From assembly GCA_036377595.1 (NCBI GenBank), contig DASUYB010000089.1, positions 228,233 to 292,232 on the forward strand: a stretch of 64,000 nt of DNA, in the 5' to 3' direction. The notes below the pieces were generated by a model that saw only the letters and a list, made by a program, of their open reading frames with translations, had not been told where the DNA came from and ran no database searches. Position numbers and translations under genes: made by a program. Shown here piece after piece: positions 34,574 to 44,583 of the stretch. Numbering within the stretch: the stretch's first letter is position 1; every line of letters begins with the position of its first letter. Origin of the DNA: Longimicrobium sp. Lineage in GTDB: Bacteria; Gemmatimonadota; Gemmatimonadetes; Longimicrobiales; Longimicrobiaceae.

Positions 34574-35962
34574 TCAGCTGTTCGACGTTCCCGACCCCGA
34601 CTTGCCGCTGTCGTCGGTGGTGTCGGTGGGCGTCTCGTCGAGCCCACTGCCACTGCCGCCGGCGCCGGAGCGCGGACCGAGCGAGTCCTCGATCGGCGGG
34701 TCGCCCGGCTTGGTGTCCTCCGTATCCTGCGGCCACGTGCCGGACGACGAGCTCCCCGTGGACGTGCCGCCGGTCGTCGAGGACGAGCCCGTGCTCGATC
34801 CGGTGCCCGCGTCCGTCCCGCCCAGCCCGAAGGAGCGGTCGGCGGACGATGCGCCACTGGCGCCGCTCGCGCCGGTGCCGGTGGTGGCGCCGCTCGGCGT
34901 GGAGCCGGAGGACGTGGACGCGGTGCCGGCGCCGGTGCCGTAGCTCGACGCGCCGCCCGGCGTGGTGCCGGTGCCGTACCCCGCGCCGGACCCGCTGCCG
35001 GCCGCGGCGCTGTCCGGCGGCGGCATCCCTTCGCTCGAGCCGGTGCCGCCGCCCGTCGCGCCACCGCCATGCCGCGTCTCCGCGCGGTCGGCGCGCTCCT
35101 CGAAGTCGCGGCGCAGCCCGTCGATGGCGTTCTGGATGCGCGAGAGGAGCGCGTCGACGCGCGGCTGCACCTCGCTGACGAAGCTGTCGACCTTCGGGCG
35201 GACGCGGTCCTTGGCGTCGCTCACCTTCGGCTTGATGTCTTCCAGCGCGGAGTCGATGCGCGAGTCCAGCTCCTGGAACACGCTCTTGATCTTCGGCCGC
35301 AGCTCGTGCAGCGCGGACTCGATGCGCGACCCCAGGTCCTCGAACGGATCGCGCCGCCCGCCACCCGACGACGTCCCCGAGGTGCCCTCGCCGCTCTCGG
35401 CCGAGCCGGTGCCGGACGACGAGGTGCCGCCGGTGTAGCCCGGCCCCGCCTCCGAGCCGGCGGCCGAGCCGGTCGAGCTCCACCCCGACGACCCACCCGT
35501 CGAGCCGGTACCGCCCGTCGTCCCCGAGCTCGCCCCGCCGAAGTCGGTCCCGGCGGCTCCCCCGGATCCGCTGGACCCGGTGCCGCCCGTCGAGCTCGCC
35601 GAGCCCCATCCCGCAGAGCCGCTACCTGCGCCGCTTCCGCCCGATGTACCGCCGGCGTCCGACGTCCCGCCGCTCGAACCCGTGCTCCCCCATCCCGCCG
35701 ATCCGCCGCTCCCCGAGCCGCTTCCGCCGGACGAGCTGCCCGCGTCCGAAGTGCCGCCGGTACCGGACGACCCGCTGCCGCCGCTTCCGCTCGACGAGCC
35801 GCCGATGTCCGACGAGCCGGTGCCGCCGCTCGAGCCGGAGGCACCCGCGGGATCAGCGCCGCCGGTGCTGCCGCCATAGCCGCCGGTGCCATGCGAGTCC
35901 GGCGAGTCAGGCGGCGTGGAGCTGCTGCCGGAGCCCGCGTTGTTCCAGGGATTGTTGTCCAT
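34574..35962 (-). CDS. Gly/Ser/Thr-rich protein with amphipathic 11-mer core
   Basis: A 462-residue protein with no signal peptide or membrane segment. Residues 1-200 and about 300-462 are low-complexity Gly, Ser, Thr arms with scattered Trp, Asp and Ala. Between them (about 205-295) is one charged amphipathic helix with 11/22-residue periodicity: SRIESALHELRPK at 212-224 and SRIDSALEDIKPK at 234-246 are 22 apart, then RPK at 255 and QPR at 266 follow at 11-residue steps. This is apolipoprotein/LEA-like geometry. ATG follows GGAGAC. Real coding is supported by the strong terminator and start signal. Function unknown; a lipid-binding or condensate-forming role is speculation. Confidence 0.75.
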   Translation of the reverse strand: MDNNPWNNAGSGSSSTPPDSPDSHGTGGYGGSTGGADPAGASGSSGGTGSSDIGGSSSGSGGSGSSGTGGTSDAGSSSGGSGSGSGGSAGWGSTGSSGGTSDAGGTSGGSGAGSGSAGWGSASSTGGTGSSGSGGAAGTDFGGASSGTTGGTGSTGGSSGWSSTGSAAGSEAGPGYTGGTSSSGTGSAESGEGTSGTSSGGGRRDPFEDLGSRIESALHELRPKIKSVFQELDSRIDSALEDIKPKVSDAKDRVRPKVDSFVSEVQPRVDALLSRIQNAIDGLRRDFEERADRAETRHGGGATGGGTGSSEGMPPPDSAAAGSGSGAGYGTGTTPGGASSYGTGAGTASTSSGSTPSGATTGTGASGASGASSADRSFGLGGTDAGTGSSTGSSSTTGGTSTGSSSSGTWPQDTEDTKPGDPPIEDSLGPRSGAGGSGSGLDETPTDTTDDSGKSGSGTSNS

Positions 35963-36375
35963 TGACCGTCTCCGTTCAGGAAGAGCGTGCGAAAGCACCG
36001 GCCGGGCGAGCGCGCCGGCCATGCCGGGATCTACGGACCCGGAGCCCGCCGGTTTCGGACGCACCCCCCGTGCCCGAACGACGTGCGGGAGTCGGCCCGG
36101 GCGAGACCGAGGTGTGCGCGGCCGGCATCGCAGGCCCCCTCCCCCGGCTCGCTCCGCTCGCCACCGTCGCGCGAAGCGCGGGGTGGGGGGCCTCCGCGGC
36201 CGCGCCGGCGCCGGCCGCTGCGCGCATCCCAATTCCCGCGCCTCCAGCGCCAAACTCGCCCCAACCGCGTAGTTCTCCCCTCGTCGTTTGCGGCGGAAGG
36301 TGCTAACTTGTGCGCGCTTCACCGCTTCGGCCCGGCCGAGGCTGCCGGACAACCCATACGCGATCAATCCAGAAG
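35963..36375. other. Divergent intergenic region, GC-rich
   Basis: 413 nt between the divergent Gly/Ser-rich and acyl-CoA dehydrogenase genes. It contains one C/G-tract block (about 36135-36195). Both promoters must lie here but no clear -10/-35 pair was found. ORFs crossing it look like GC by-products. Confidence 0.5.
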
Positions 36376-37545
<1,170 letters not shown>

Positions 37546-37562
37546 GGGTGAGGTATACGGAA

Positions 37563-37597
37563 CAGGCGCCCGGCCGGACCGGGCGTCTGTTCGTTTC
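37563..37597 (+). terminator. Rho-independent terminator of the acyl-CoA dehydrogenase gene
   Basis: Eleven-bp stem CAGGCGCCCGG/CCGGGCGTCTG (one G-U pair), loop CCGGA, followed by TTCGTTTCTTC. Beyond it, to 37864, is an AT-richer leader for the S1/P1 nuclease gene with no clear promoter. Confidence 0.8.
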
Positions 37598-37864
37598 TTC
37601 TTCGCGCGACAACAACACTCTACTCTCCGCCCGAAAATCGGATTAGAGTAATTCCAATTCTCATCTTGCGTTGCCGATCAGCCGCATTTCGTCGTCGTTC
37701 CGCCGTTCGTACCTGATAGCTCCTGTCACTTCTCGGTGCTGCTGACCAACGTTTCCCTCTCATGAGTTCCCCGCCCTGTAACGCGACCGGATTCCGGAGG
37801 TCGCAGCAGCCCACGCGCGCAACGTTGCCCCACGTTTCCTGAATCCTTTCCAGGAGAGGATCTG

Positions 37865-38824
37865 ATGCGACGCCACTTGTTTGCGCTGCTCCTGCCCGTG
37901 GTCACACTCGTCGCGGGCACTCTCCTCGCCCGCACCCTCCGCGCGGCGGATCCGACGCTAGCGGCGCCGCCGGCGCGCGAGGTCTGGGGATTCGAGGGAC
38001 ACCGGATCGTGTGCGAGATCGCCTGGCGCCAGCTCGACCCAGCCGGACGCGCGCTCGTGAGCAGACTGCGGGACAGGAGTTACCCGACCTTTGCACACAG
38101 CTGCACGTGGGCCGACGAGCTCTTGCAGGGAAATAGCACCCACTACACGAAGGATTATCACTTCATCAACCTGCCTGGGGGCCGGACCGGAATTGACATG
38201 GTGCGGGACTGCCCGGCTCCGAGGCGCTGCGCTCCATGGGCGATTCGCCATTACGCGGAGCGCCTCGCCAACAGGAACCTGTCCCCCAGCCAACGCGCGG
38301 CGGCCCTGAAATTCCTCGGCCACTTCGTGGGCGACATCCACCAGCCGCTCCACGCCGGACACCCGGCCGTTCCGGGCGTACCCGGAAACGACCGTGGGGG
38401 CAACTGGGTTCAGGTCGCGCTCGACGGCTCCGTCACGAACCTGCACTCGGCGTGGGACGCCAGGCTCGTGTCGAGCGCCGGCCTCTCCTTGGCGGCGGCG
38501 CAGGCGCTGGCAGGTGAGATCACCTCCGGCCAAGTCAATGCGTGGTCGAATTTCGACGTGGTCGCCTGGGCGAACGAGTCCTATCATCTCGCCGACACGC
38601 TCGCCTACGCCCGCACGAAGCCGCCGGTCAGCGGTGACGAAGACTTCGGAGACCCGAAGCAAGGCAAGCCCGGCCCGGGGTACAACATCATCCGGGAGCT
38701 CGATTCGACCTACGAGGACGCCGCCGTGCGGGCGATCCGTCAGCGCCTGCAGCAGGCCGGGGTTCGGCTCGCGCATCTGATCAACCATGCCGCCGCTGGC
38801 GATCTCGACTTCCCCCCGGACTAA
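37865..38824 (+). CDS. Secreted S1/P1-type nuclease
   Basis: An exported zinc nuclease acting on single-stranded DNA/RNA, 319 residues. The N-terminal hydrophobic segment is a signal peptide. The mature N-terminus carries the Trp that supplies a zinc ligand (VWGFEGHRIV), followed by conserved SCTWADEL with a metal Asp, KDYHFINLP, and the core HFVGDIHQPLHAG (two His and one Asp ligands), then GGNWV and NLHSAWD. All nine or so ligand positions of the trinuclear zinc site appear present. ATG follows GGAGAGG. Codon use is a little less GC-biased than neighbours. Confidence 0.93.
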   Translation: MRRHLFALLLPVVTLVAGTLLARTLRAADPTLAAPPAREVWGFEGHRIVCEIAWRQLDPAGRALVSRLRDRSYPTFAHSCTWADELLQGNSTHYTKDYHFINLPGGRTGIDMVRDCPAPRRCAPWAIRHYAERLANRNLSPSQRAAALKFLGHFVGDIHQPLHAGHPAVPGVPGNDRGGNWVQVALDGSVTNLHSAWDARLVSSAGLSLAAAQALAGEITSGQVNAWSNFDVVAWANESYHLADTLAYARTKPPVSGDEDFGDPKQGKPGPGYNIIRELDSTYEDAAVRAIRQRLQQAGVRLAHLINHAAAGDLDFPPD

Positions 38825-38835
38825 AGGACGACACA

Positions 38836-38864
38836 GGGGCACCTGGCCGGCGGCCGGGTGCCCC
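38836..38864 (+). terminator. Hairpin after the S1/P1 nuclease gene
   Basis: Thirteen-bp stem GGGGCACCTGGCC/GGCCGGGTGCCCC (one T-G pair) with a GGC loop, 11 nt past the stop; the following T-run is weak. Confidence 0.7.
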
Positions 38865-38982
38865 TTCGCGTTCCGGCGCCGGTCATGGCGCGTTGGACAG
38901 GACCGCGCGATGGCGTAATCGTTGAAGGTGACTACGCGAAGATCAAGGCGATGGTGACGAAGAACACGCAGCGGGCAGCCAG

Positions 38983-39375
38983 ATGAGCACTTCGCCATTC
39001 ACCCAGGTCGAACCGACCCCCTGGCCGAGCGGGCACGGGGACGTCATCGCCGTGGTCAGGCTCGAGCCGTGGCTGTTCTCCAAGGCGTTCGACATCTCGT
39101 TCTTCGACGGAAGCGACAATCTCGACGCGTACACGGCGGCAGCCATTCGCCTGCGCTCGGGACGCATCCTGGGATTGCTGCGCCACGTCGGCGATCCCTC
39201 ACCGGGCACGGAGATCCACGCGGACGCGGATGACAATCCATTGAACGCGCTGCGCGAGTTCCTGGACGCGTTCGACCTCTGCGCGGACGACCTGCGCTGG
39301 TTGCGCCACGACGTTCCCGTCGACCATCTACGTGCGGCGGAAGAAGGCGTCCGCGCCGCTTCGAGTCGCGCATAG
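38983..39375 (+). CDS. Hypothetical protein (130 aa)
   Basis: A soluble acidic protein with no signal peptide or membrane segment. It opens with a beta stretch (GDVIAVVRLEPWLFSKAFDI), has a strand-turn RSGRILGLLRHVG and ends with a helix NALREFLDAFDL and ADDLRWLRHDVP. The size, acidity and lone position could suit an immunity-type protein, but I recognise no family. A hairpin terminator follows the stop, supporting expression. Confidence 0.65.
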   Translation: MSTSPFTQVEPTPWPSGHGDVIAVVRLEPWLFSKAFDISFFDGSDNLDAYTAAAIRLRSGRILGLLRHVGDPSPGTEIHADADDNPLNALREFLDAFDLCADDLRWLRHDVPVDHLRAAEEGVRAASSRA

Positions 39376-39391
39376 GTTAGGTGACCACGAA

Positions 39392-39420
39392 AGCCCCGGC
39401 CAAGCGATTCGGCCGGGGCT
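39392..39420 (+). terminator. Terminator of the 130-aa gene
   Basis: Ten-bp stem AGCCCCGGCC/GGCCGGGGCT with flanking CGAA/TTCG, 17 nt past the stop. An almost identical hairpin ends the opposing gene (39669-39700). Confidence 0.7.
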
Positions 39421-39525
39421 TCGCCGTTCCCAATAACATCGCCCCCCCCGCACCCGTTCCGCGGACCCGTCCGGGTGGCTCGGCCTGCTGCAGCGCACCG
39501 TCGCGCGGCTCGACGCCGAGCGGCG

Positions 39526-39586
39526 CACGGAGGAAACGGAGGGGTTATTCATCATCCTCCGTTTCCTCCGTTCCCTCCGTGTGAGT
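39526..39586. repeat. 3' palindrome family, copy 5
   Basis: The left arm CACGGAGGAAACGGAGGG faces a longer right arm CCTCCGTTTCCTCCGTTCCC ending GTGTGAG. It lies between convergent genes, and between their two matching terminators. Confidence 0.75.
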
Positions 39587-39668
39587 CATTCTGTTGGTCT
39601 GATTGCATAATTAATCCGCAGATTCGGTATGAGTGGCGCGGGGGAGACCCGGCACCCGATGACGACGA

Positions 39669-39700
39669 AAGCCCCGGCGGGGATCTCCCGGCCGGGGCTT
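39669..39700 (-). terminator. Terminator of the pseudokinase-TonB gene
   Basis: Ten-bp stem AAGCCCCGGC/GCCGGGGCTT, with a short T-run on the minus strand (CTTTCG), 28 nt past the stop at 39729. Confidence 0.7.
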
Positions 39701-39728
39701 CGCGTTGGGTCAGGGCGATGGCGATCGG

Positions 39729-42197
39729 CTACTGGCCGTCCAGGCTCCACGTCACGGGCATGGTCACCTGCACGCGCACGGTCTGGCCCTTCACCGTGGC
39801 GGGGCGGAAGCGGGCGCGCCGGAGCACGCCCTGCGTCGGCGCGTTGAAGCCCTGGTTGGGCGAGTTGAGGATGCGGATGCTGGACGGGTCCACGCGCCCA
39901 TCCGTGCCGACCACGAACGTCGCCGTCACGCGCCCGGAGACGCGGTTCGCGGCGAGCTGCTGCGGATAGCGGTCGTTCAGCGCGCGCTGCAGCTCCGCCG
40001 CGTTGGTCAGCCGCGGCCGCTCCTCCACCACGTCGATGTCGTAGACCTCGTTCGACGGGCGGGCGGGTGCGGCCTCCTCGCGCGCCGGCGCGGGGGCGGG
40101 CGGCGGCGCGGGGGGCGGAGCCGGCGGCGGCGCGATGGCCACCTGCTGCGGCCGGGCCTGCGGCTGCTGCACCGGCGCCTGCACCACGGGCTGCTGCGGC
40201 TGCTGCGCCGCCGCGGCCGCCTGCTGTTGCTGCTGCTGGAGAAGCGCGGCCTGGCGCGCCTTCTCCTCTTCCTGCCGGCGCCGATCCTCCTCCTGCTTCT
40301 TCTTCGCCGCGTCGAGCGCGGCCTGCTGCGCCGGCGTCTTCGCCGCGGTGTCGGCGGCGGCCGGGACGGGCGCCTCGGGCTGCGCCGCGGCAGGCGCGGG
40401 GGCGGTGCCGTTCGCCGCCGGAGTAGCGGACGTGGCGTTCGCGGCGAGCGCGGTAGTGGACGGGGTCGCCGCGCCCGCCTCGGGCCTGGTCCGCGTGGCG
40501 ATCCACGCGGCGGAACCGAGCACGAGAAGGCCGAGCACGAACCCGGCAGCCATCGCCGGGGGCGCGCGGAACGTGCCGGCGCCCGCCTTCTTCTTCCCGC
40601 CGCCCGCGATCAGCTTCAGCGCGCGCGGCGCAATCGCGGCGGCCGCCACGGGCACGGGGGAAGCCTCGGCATCCGGCGCCTCGGCCGCGGGCGCCTCGGC
40701 CGCGACGGGCGACGGCGCAACATCCATCGCCTCGGCGGCGACGGGAATCACGGCGGCCGCGACGACGGGCACGGCAACCTCCGCCGGCGGCGTCTCCTCG
40801 ACCGGGGCGGCGGCGACCGGCTCGGGCGCGTCGGCGCTCGCCGCGATGGGCGCGGCGACCGGGGGAGTCTCCGGCTCGGACTTCCTCTTCGCCGGGGGAT
40901 AGTAGAGCTCCAGATCGCCGACCTGCCGCTTCGGCGGCCGGCTCGGGGCGGCCGGTGCCGACGCAGCCGGCGCGATCACCGGCGCGGCGGGCTCGTCGGC
41001 GACCGGTGCGGTCTCCGAAGCCGTATCCGCCGCGGTCTCCGCGACGGGCGATTCGACGGCCTGCGGCGCCTCGGCGATCGCATCCCCGGACACGACCGCT
41101 TCCGCCGGCTGCGTCTCCGGTTCGATCGCGTCGGAGATGGCCTCCGCGGGAGCGCTCTCGGCATCACCCGCGGCCGCGGCGGCCAGGGCGATGATCGCGG
41201 CGGCATCCACCGCCGGCGCGGCCTCGTCGGACGCGGACGGCTCGGGCGCGGCTTCAGCGGCGGGCGGCGTCTCCGCGACGGGCGCCGGCGCGGCCTCGAC
41301 CGGCGCGGCGACGATCTTCGGGACGGCGACCACGCGCGGCGCGGCGGGCTCGCGCACCGCGGCGGCGAATGCGGCGCCGTCGGCGAAGCGCTCGGCGGGG
41401 TCCATCCGCAGCGCCTGCAGCACCGCGTCCATCACGTGCGGCGGGACGGAGGCGGCCACCTCGGCGGGCGGCTCGATCTCCACCGCGCGGCCGTCGGCCA
41501 TCGCCGTCCGCGCCGCGTCGTCCAGCGCCAGCGCGCCCGTCATCAGCTCGAACCCGATCATCCCCAGGCTGAAGACGTCGCTCGCGGGCGTCAGGCGGGC
41601 GCTGCCGCCGGCCAGCATCTCGGGCGAGGCGTAGGCGCGGATCTCCGGCGCCGCCACGGCCAGCGACTCGCGGCGCACCAGCTGCGGAACGCCGAAGCCG
41701 GTGATCTTCACCCGCACGTGCCGCTCGGCCTCGGTGCGCACCAGGTACAGGCTGCCCGGGCGCAGGTCGCGGTGCACCAGCCCCGCCGCGTGGCCCGCCG
41801 CCAGCCCCTCGGCCGCGTCGCTCAACAGCCTAAGGCCGAGCGAGATCGGCGGCTTGCCGCGCTGCGACAGCACGCCGGCCAGGCTCTGCCCGCGCATCAG
41901 CTCGGACACGATGAAGTCCAGCTCCAGCTCGGCGTCGCCGCCCATGGCGTGGACGGCGGCGACGTGCGGGTGCCGGATGGCGGACGCGGCGGCCACCTCG
42001 CGGGCCACCAGCTGGCGGAAGCGCTCGCGCGCCTCGGGGGCGCGCGGGGCGTTCAGCACCTTCACGGCCACGTCGGCGTCGAGTTCGGCGTCGTGCGCGC
42101 GGTAGACCAGGCCGGCGCGCCCGGGCCCGATCAGCTCCTGGACGGCGTAGCGGCCGGCGAGCGTGCGCCCGATGAGCAGTCGTTCAAGCCCCACCAT
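39729..42197 (-). CDS. Protein-kinase-fold (likely pseudokinase) fused to a TonB C-terminal domain
   Basis: An 822-residue single-pass membrane protein. Residues 15-275 are a Hanks-type kinase fold: Gly loop IGPGRAG, Lys46 (VAVK), alphaC Glu67, HRD at 142-144. Two catalytic positions are changed: the Asn after HRD is Ser149, and the DFG Asp is Gly167 (ITGFG), so phosphotransfer is doubtful. An Ala/Pro/Glu-rich region (about 285-540) leads to one TM (about 548-568), then a Lys/Gln-rich coiled segment and Pro-rich stretch. The last ~90 residues are a TonB C-terminal fold (AELQRALNDRYP, VTATFVVGTDGRVDPSSI, RARFRPATVKGQTVRVQV). The order places the kinase fold in the cytoplasm and TonB domain in the periplasm. 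Confidence 0.88.
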   Translation of the reverse strand: MVGLERLLIGRTLAGRYAVQELIGPGRAGLVYRAHDAELDADVAVKVLNAPRAPEARERFRQLVAREVAAASAIRHPHVAAVHAMGGDAELELDFIVSELMRGQSLAGVLSQRGKPPISLGLRLLSDAAEGLAAGHAAGLVHRDLRPGSLYLVRTEAERHVRVKITGFGVPQLVRRESLAVAAPEIRAYASPEMLAGGSARLTPASDVFSLGMIGFELMTGALALDDAARTAMADGRAVEIEPPAEVAASVPPHVMDAVLQALRMDPAERFADGAAFAAAVREPAAPRVVAVPKIVAAPVEAAPAPVAETPPAAEAAPEPSASDEAAPAVDAAAIIALAAAAAGDAESAPAEAISDAIEPETQPAEAVVSGDAIAEAPQAVESPVAETAADTASETAPVADEPAAPVIAPAASAPAAPSRPPKRQVGDLELYYPPAKRKSEPETPPVAAPIAASADAPEPVAAAPVEETPPAEVAVPVVAAAVIPVAAEAMDVAPSPVAAEAPAAEAPDAEASPVPVAAAAIAPRALKLIAGGGKKKAGAGTFRAPPAMAAGFVLGLLVLGSAAWIATRTRPEAGAATPSTTALAANATSATPAANGTAPAPAAAQPEAPVPAAADTAAKTPAQQAALDAAKKKQEEDRRRQEEEKARQAALLQQQQQQAAAAAQQPQQPVVQAPVQQPQARPQQVAIAPPPAPPPAPPPAPAPAREEAAPARPSNEVYDIDVVEERPRLTNAAELQRALNDRYPQQLAANRVSGRVTATFVVGTDGRVDPSSIRILNSPNQGFNAPTQGVLRRARFRPATVKGQTVRVQVTMPVTWSLDGQ

Positions 42198-42465
42198 GGC
42201 TGGAGATCGGCGGAAAGAGGGATGGGCAGGCTCCGCGCGCCGCGGCCGTGTACCGGCACGGGCGAAAAGCCGCGGGAGATCGCGGAGACGCGACGAACCC
42301 GGGTCGCAAGGCGCCCGGGGAACCGCACGTGCGTGTGGGGTTCGGAACCACGCGGGAACGCCCGGCCGCATCGCGCGGCCCAGCGCTGGGGGGAGGTAGA
42401 ACTGGCGTGGGGAAGCGGAAGTTAGTGCGCCGCGCCGCGTTGGTCAATGCGCGCGTGGGATTCGG

Positions 42466-42918
42466 TTAGCGCCGGACCGCTGGCGGCCACGGTTGCGAGA
42501 ACTGAAACGGAACGAAGGGCTTCAGTCGCTCAAAGTCTTGAACGTTGTCCGTCAGCAGCATTACTCCCGCCTCTGAACACGAGACAGCGATGAGCGCATC
42601 GTTCACAAACGCCCGCGGCATCCGGCTCCGTTCCATGCCAACCGTGCTGGCGATTTCCGACAGAACTTCACCCGCCCGGCTCCACGCCGCATGCGTAGGC
42701 GTGACAATCCGCTTCGGCAGGCTCAGGAAGCGTGTGAAACTGTCGCGGATTTCGCGCACGTGGGCAGGAGTGCTGGCGCCGACCATCATCTCGTGCAGGA
42801 CCACGGACGACAGATGCAGCGCAGGTGCATGCCTCGCCTGGAACGCCTGAAGCTCGGTCCGGAACGTCGCATCCCGGATCGACCGAATGTACAGGTTGGT
42901 GTCGAGCGCGTATTTCAC
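42466..42918 (-). CDS. PIN-domain ribonuclease toxin (VapC-like)
   Basis: A 150-residue PIN domain. The acidic metal ligands are visible: Asp in YALDTNLYI, Glu in VVLHEMMVGA, Asp in FVNDALIAV, and Asp in LLTDNVQDF. The GTG at 42918 is chosen because it overlaps the antitoxin stop by 4 nt and starts the first strand as in other PIN proteins; a GTG one codon earlier is possible. Such toxins cleave RNA (often initiator tRNA) when the paired antitoxin is lost. It lies downstream of its antitoxin, the usual order. Confidence 0.9.
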   Translation of the reverse strand: MKYALDTNLYIRSIRDATFRTELQAFQARHAPALHLSSVVLHEMMVGASTPAHVREIRDSFTRFLSLPKRIVTPTHAAWSRAGEVLSEIASTVGMERSRMPRAFVNDALIAVSCSEAGVMLLTDNVQDFERLKPFVPFQFSQPWPPAVRR

Positions 42919-43163
42919 CACTCCGGGTGATCGTCGAAGAAGTTCTTGATCTCCCCCGCCGCGGCGAGCCGGTCGATCCCCGCGTTGAGGTCGTCGCCGA
43001 GCAGCACTAGATCGAGGGCCTCGTCAAGGGCCTCTGCCACTGAGCTAGAGCCAAGGATGGTGATGGCGCGATGAAGCTTATCCTGGTCGATATCCACGCT
43101 CATTCGCCGGAGGCGGGGACTTCCCTCTGCCGCCGAAGAGCCCCGAGGAGACGTTGAGGCCAT
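42915..43163 (-). CDS. Antitoxin of the PIN-domain pair (VapB-like)
   Basis: An 82-residue protein. The start at MASTSPRG has AAGGAG 7 nt upstream; a later ATG (MSVDIDQDKL) lacks one. The middle, DQDKLHRAITILGSSSVAEA, resembles VapB-type antitoxins that read 'D...l..a....g..t..e...eAL'. The C-terminal GEIKNFFDDHPEW is the likely toxin-binding tail. It overlaps the toxin start by 4 nt. Confidence 0.82.
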   Translation of the reverse strand: MASTSPRGSSAAEGSPRLRRMSVDIDQDKLHRAITILGSSSVAEALDEALDLVLLGDDLNAGIDRLAAAGEIKNFFDDHPEW

Positions 43164-43320
43164 CGGATCACTCCTTCGAAATGTCACCCAAACCTAACAT
43201 CCGGACCACCCACTTGCAATCGCTCGTTCAGCGATGCGCGTGCCATATGGCCGGCCATGGAAGCACGACATAGACTTCCGAACCGGAAATCACCCGCGCC
43301 TCCCGGAGAGAACGGTCGAC

Positions 43321-43827
43321 GTGACGGAGCCCGAATCCCCCACCCCCGGCAAGACGCCGCGCGAGTCGTACACGGTGCTGTCGGAGAGCATGATGCCCGA
43401 CCAGCTCAACCACCACGGCAACGTGTTCGGCGGCGTGATCCTGGCGCTGGTGGACAAGTGCGGCGGCGTGGTGGCGCGCCGGCACTCGCGCCTTCCCGTG
43501 GTCACCGTCTCCATCGACCGCGTGGAGTTCAACCAGCCGGTGTACGCCAACGACTACGTCGAGGCGCACGGCCGCATCGTCCTGGTCGGCCGCACCTCGA
43601 TGGACGTGCTGGTGACGGTGACCGCCGAGCAGGTGGAGACGGGCGTGCGGCGCCAGACCAACCGCTGCATCCTGACCTACGTGGCCCTCGACCGGCTGAA
43701 CGGCCGCCCCGCGCGCGTGCCCCCGCTGGTGCTGGAGACGGAGGAGGACCGGCGGCTGAACGCCGCCGCCCGGCGCCGGCGCGAGCGTCGCAGCGCCGAA
43801 GCCAGGGACGAGCAGGACGAATGGTGA
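43321..43827 (+). CDS. Hotdog-fold acyl-CoA thioesterase
   Basis: A 168-residue acyl-CoA hydrolase of the YciA/BFIT-like group. The core motif LNHHGNVFGGVILALVDKCG holds the hotdog helix and active-site residues, followed by VVTVSIDRVEFNQPVYANDY and VGRTSMDVLVTVTAE. The basic C-terminal tail (RRRRERRSAEARDEQ) is extra. The GTG start is chosen because the upstream in-frame codons have no family similarity; GGAGAG is upstream. The stop overlaps the start of the next gene. Confidence 0.9.
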   Translation: MTEPESPTPGKTPRESYTVLSESMMPDQLNHHGNVFGGVILALVDKCGGVVARRHSRLPVVTVSIDRVEFNQPVYANDYVEAHGRIVLVGRTSMDVLVTVTAEQVETGVRRQTNRCILTYVALDRLNGRPARVPPLVLETEEDRRLNAAARRRRERRSAEARDEQDEW

Positions 43828-44477
43828 TGGATCGCGACGCCGCGGACCCCGCCGCCGCCGCGCGGGGTTCAACGGAAGCGGGAGATGGAGATGCGCTCGC
43901 GCGGCGCATCCGCTTCGCGCTGGAGGCCGACCGGCTGAAGGGCGTGCTGCGGCGCACCCGGCTGGTCGACGGCTCGCGCCACGAGAACAGCGCCGAGCAC
44001 TCCTGGCACCTCGCGCTCCTCGCCATCCTCCTGGCCGACGCCGCCGCGCCGGAGGTCGACGCCGCGCGAGTGATCCGCATGCTCGTGGTGCACGACCTGG
44101 TGGAGGTGGAGGCGGGCGACACCTTCTGCTACGACGCGGGCGCCAACCTGGGGCGCGAGGAGCGCGAGCGCCTGGCCGCCGACCGCACCTTCGGCATCCT
44201 CCCCGCGGACGAGGGCGGCGCGCTGCGGGCGCTGTGGGAGGAGTTCGAGGCGGGGGCGACGGCCGACGCGCGCTTCGCGGTGGCGCTCGACCGCTTCCAG
44301 CCGCTGCTGCTGAACTTCTATGGCGGCGGGGGCTCGTGGCGCGAGCACGGGATCGCCCGCGCGCAGGTGCTGGCACGGATGGCGCCCATCGAGACCGGCG
44401 CGCCCGCGCTCTGGCCGTTCGTGCTGGAGGTGATCGAGCGCGCCTGCGCGGAAGGGTGGATCTCGCCCGACGCGTGA
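43821..44477 (+). CDS. HD-domain phosphohydrolase (YfbR/HDDC2-like 5'-deoxynucleotidase)
   Basis: A soluble protein of about 218 residues. The HD site is complete: RHENSAEHSWHLALLA (two His), VVHDLVEVEAGD (HD pair), and a later Asp (VALDRFQPLLL). This pattern is that of YfbR and eukaryotic HDDC2, which dephosphorylate deoxynucleoside 5'-monophosphates. Three candidate starts (ATG 43821, GTG 43824, ATG 43827) overlap the thioesterase stop; the last gives a TGATG junction. Coupled to the thioesterase gene. Confidence 0.88.
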   Translation: MVMDRDAADPAAAARGSTEAGDGDALARRIRFALEADRLKGVLRRTRLVDGSRHENSAEHSWHLALLAILLADAAAPEVDAARVIRMLVVHDLVEVEAGDTFCYDAGANLGREERERLAADRTFGILPADEGGALRALWEEFEAGATADARFAVALDRFQPLLLNFYGGGGSWREHGIARAQVLARMAPIETGAPALWPFVLEVIERACAEGWISPDA

Positions 44478-44479
44478 GT

Positions 44480-44507
44480 TTGCCTGTCCGCGCGGGCCGC
44501 TTATCTT
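44480..44507 (+). promoter_or_regulatory. Possible sigma70-type promoter of the histidine kinase gene
   Basis: TTGCCT (44480-44485) and TATCTT (44502-44507) are 16 bp apart in a 106-nt gap. Moderate match only. Confidence 0.4.
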
Positions 44508-44583
44508 CGGGAAAGATGGGGCGCCCGCCGCCGGTGGTACCGCAGCACCCGCCGTTCCCCGCAGCCGGTTCCGCAGTCTCGCG

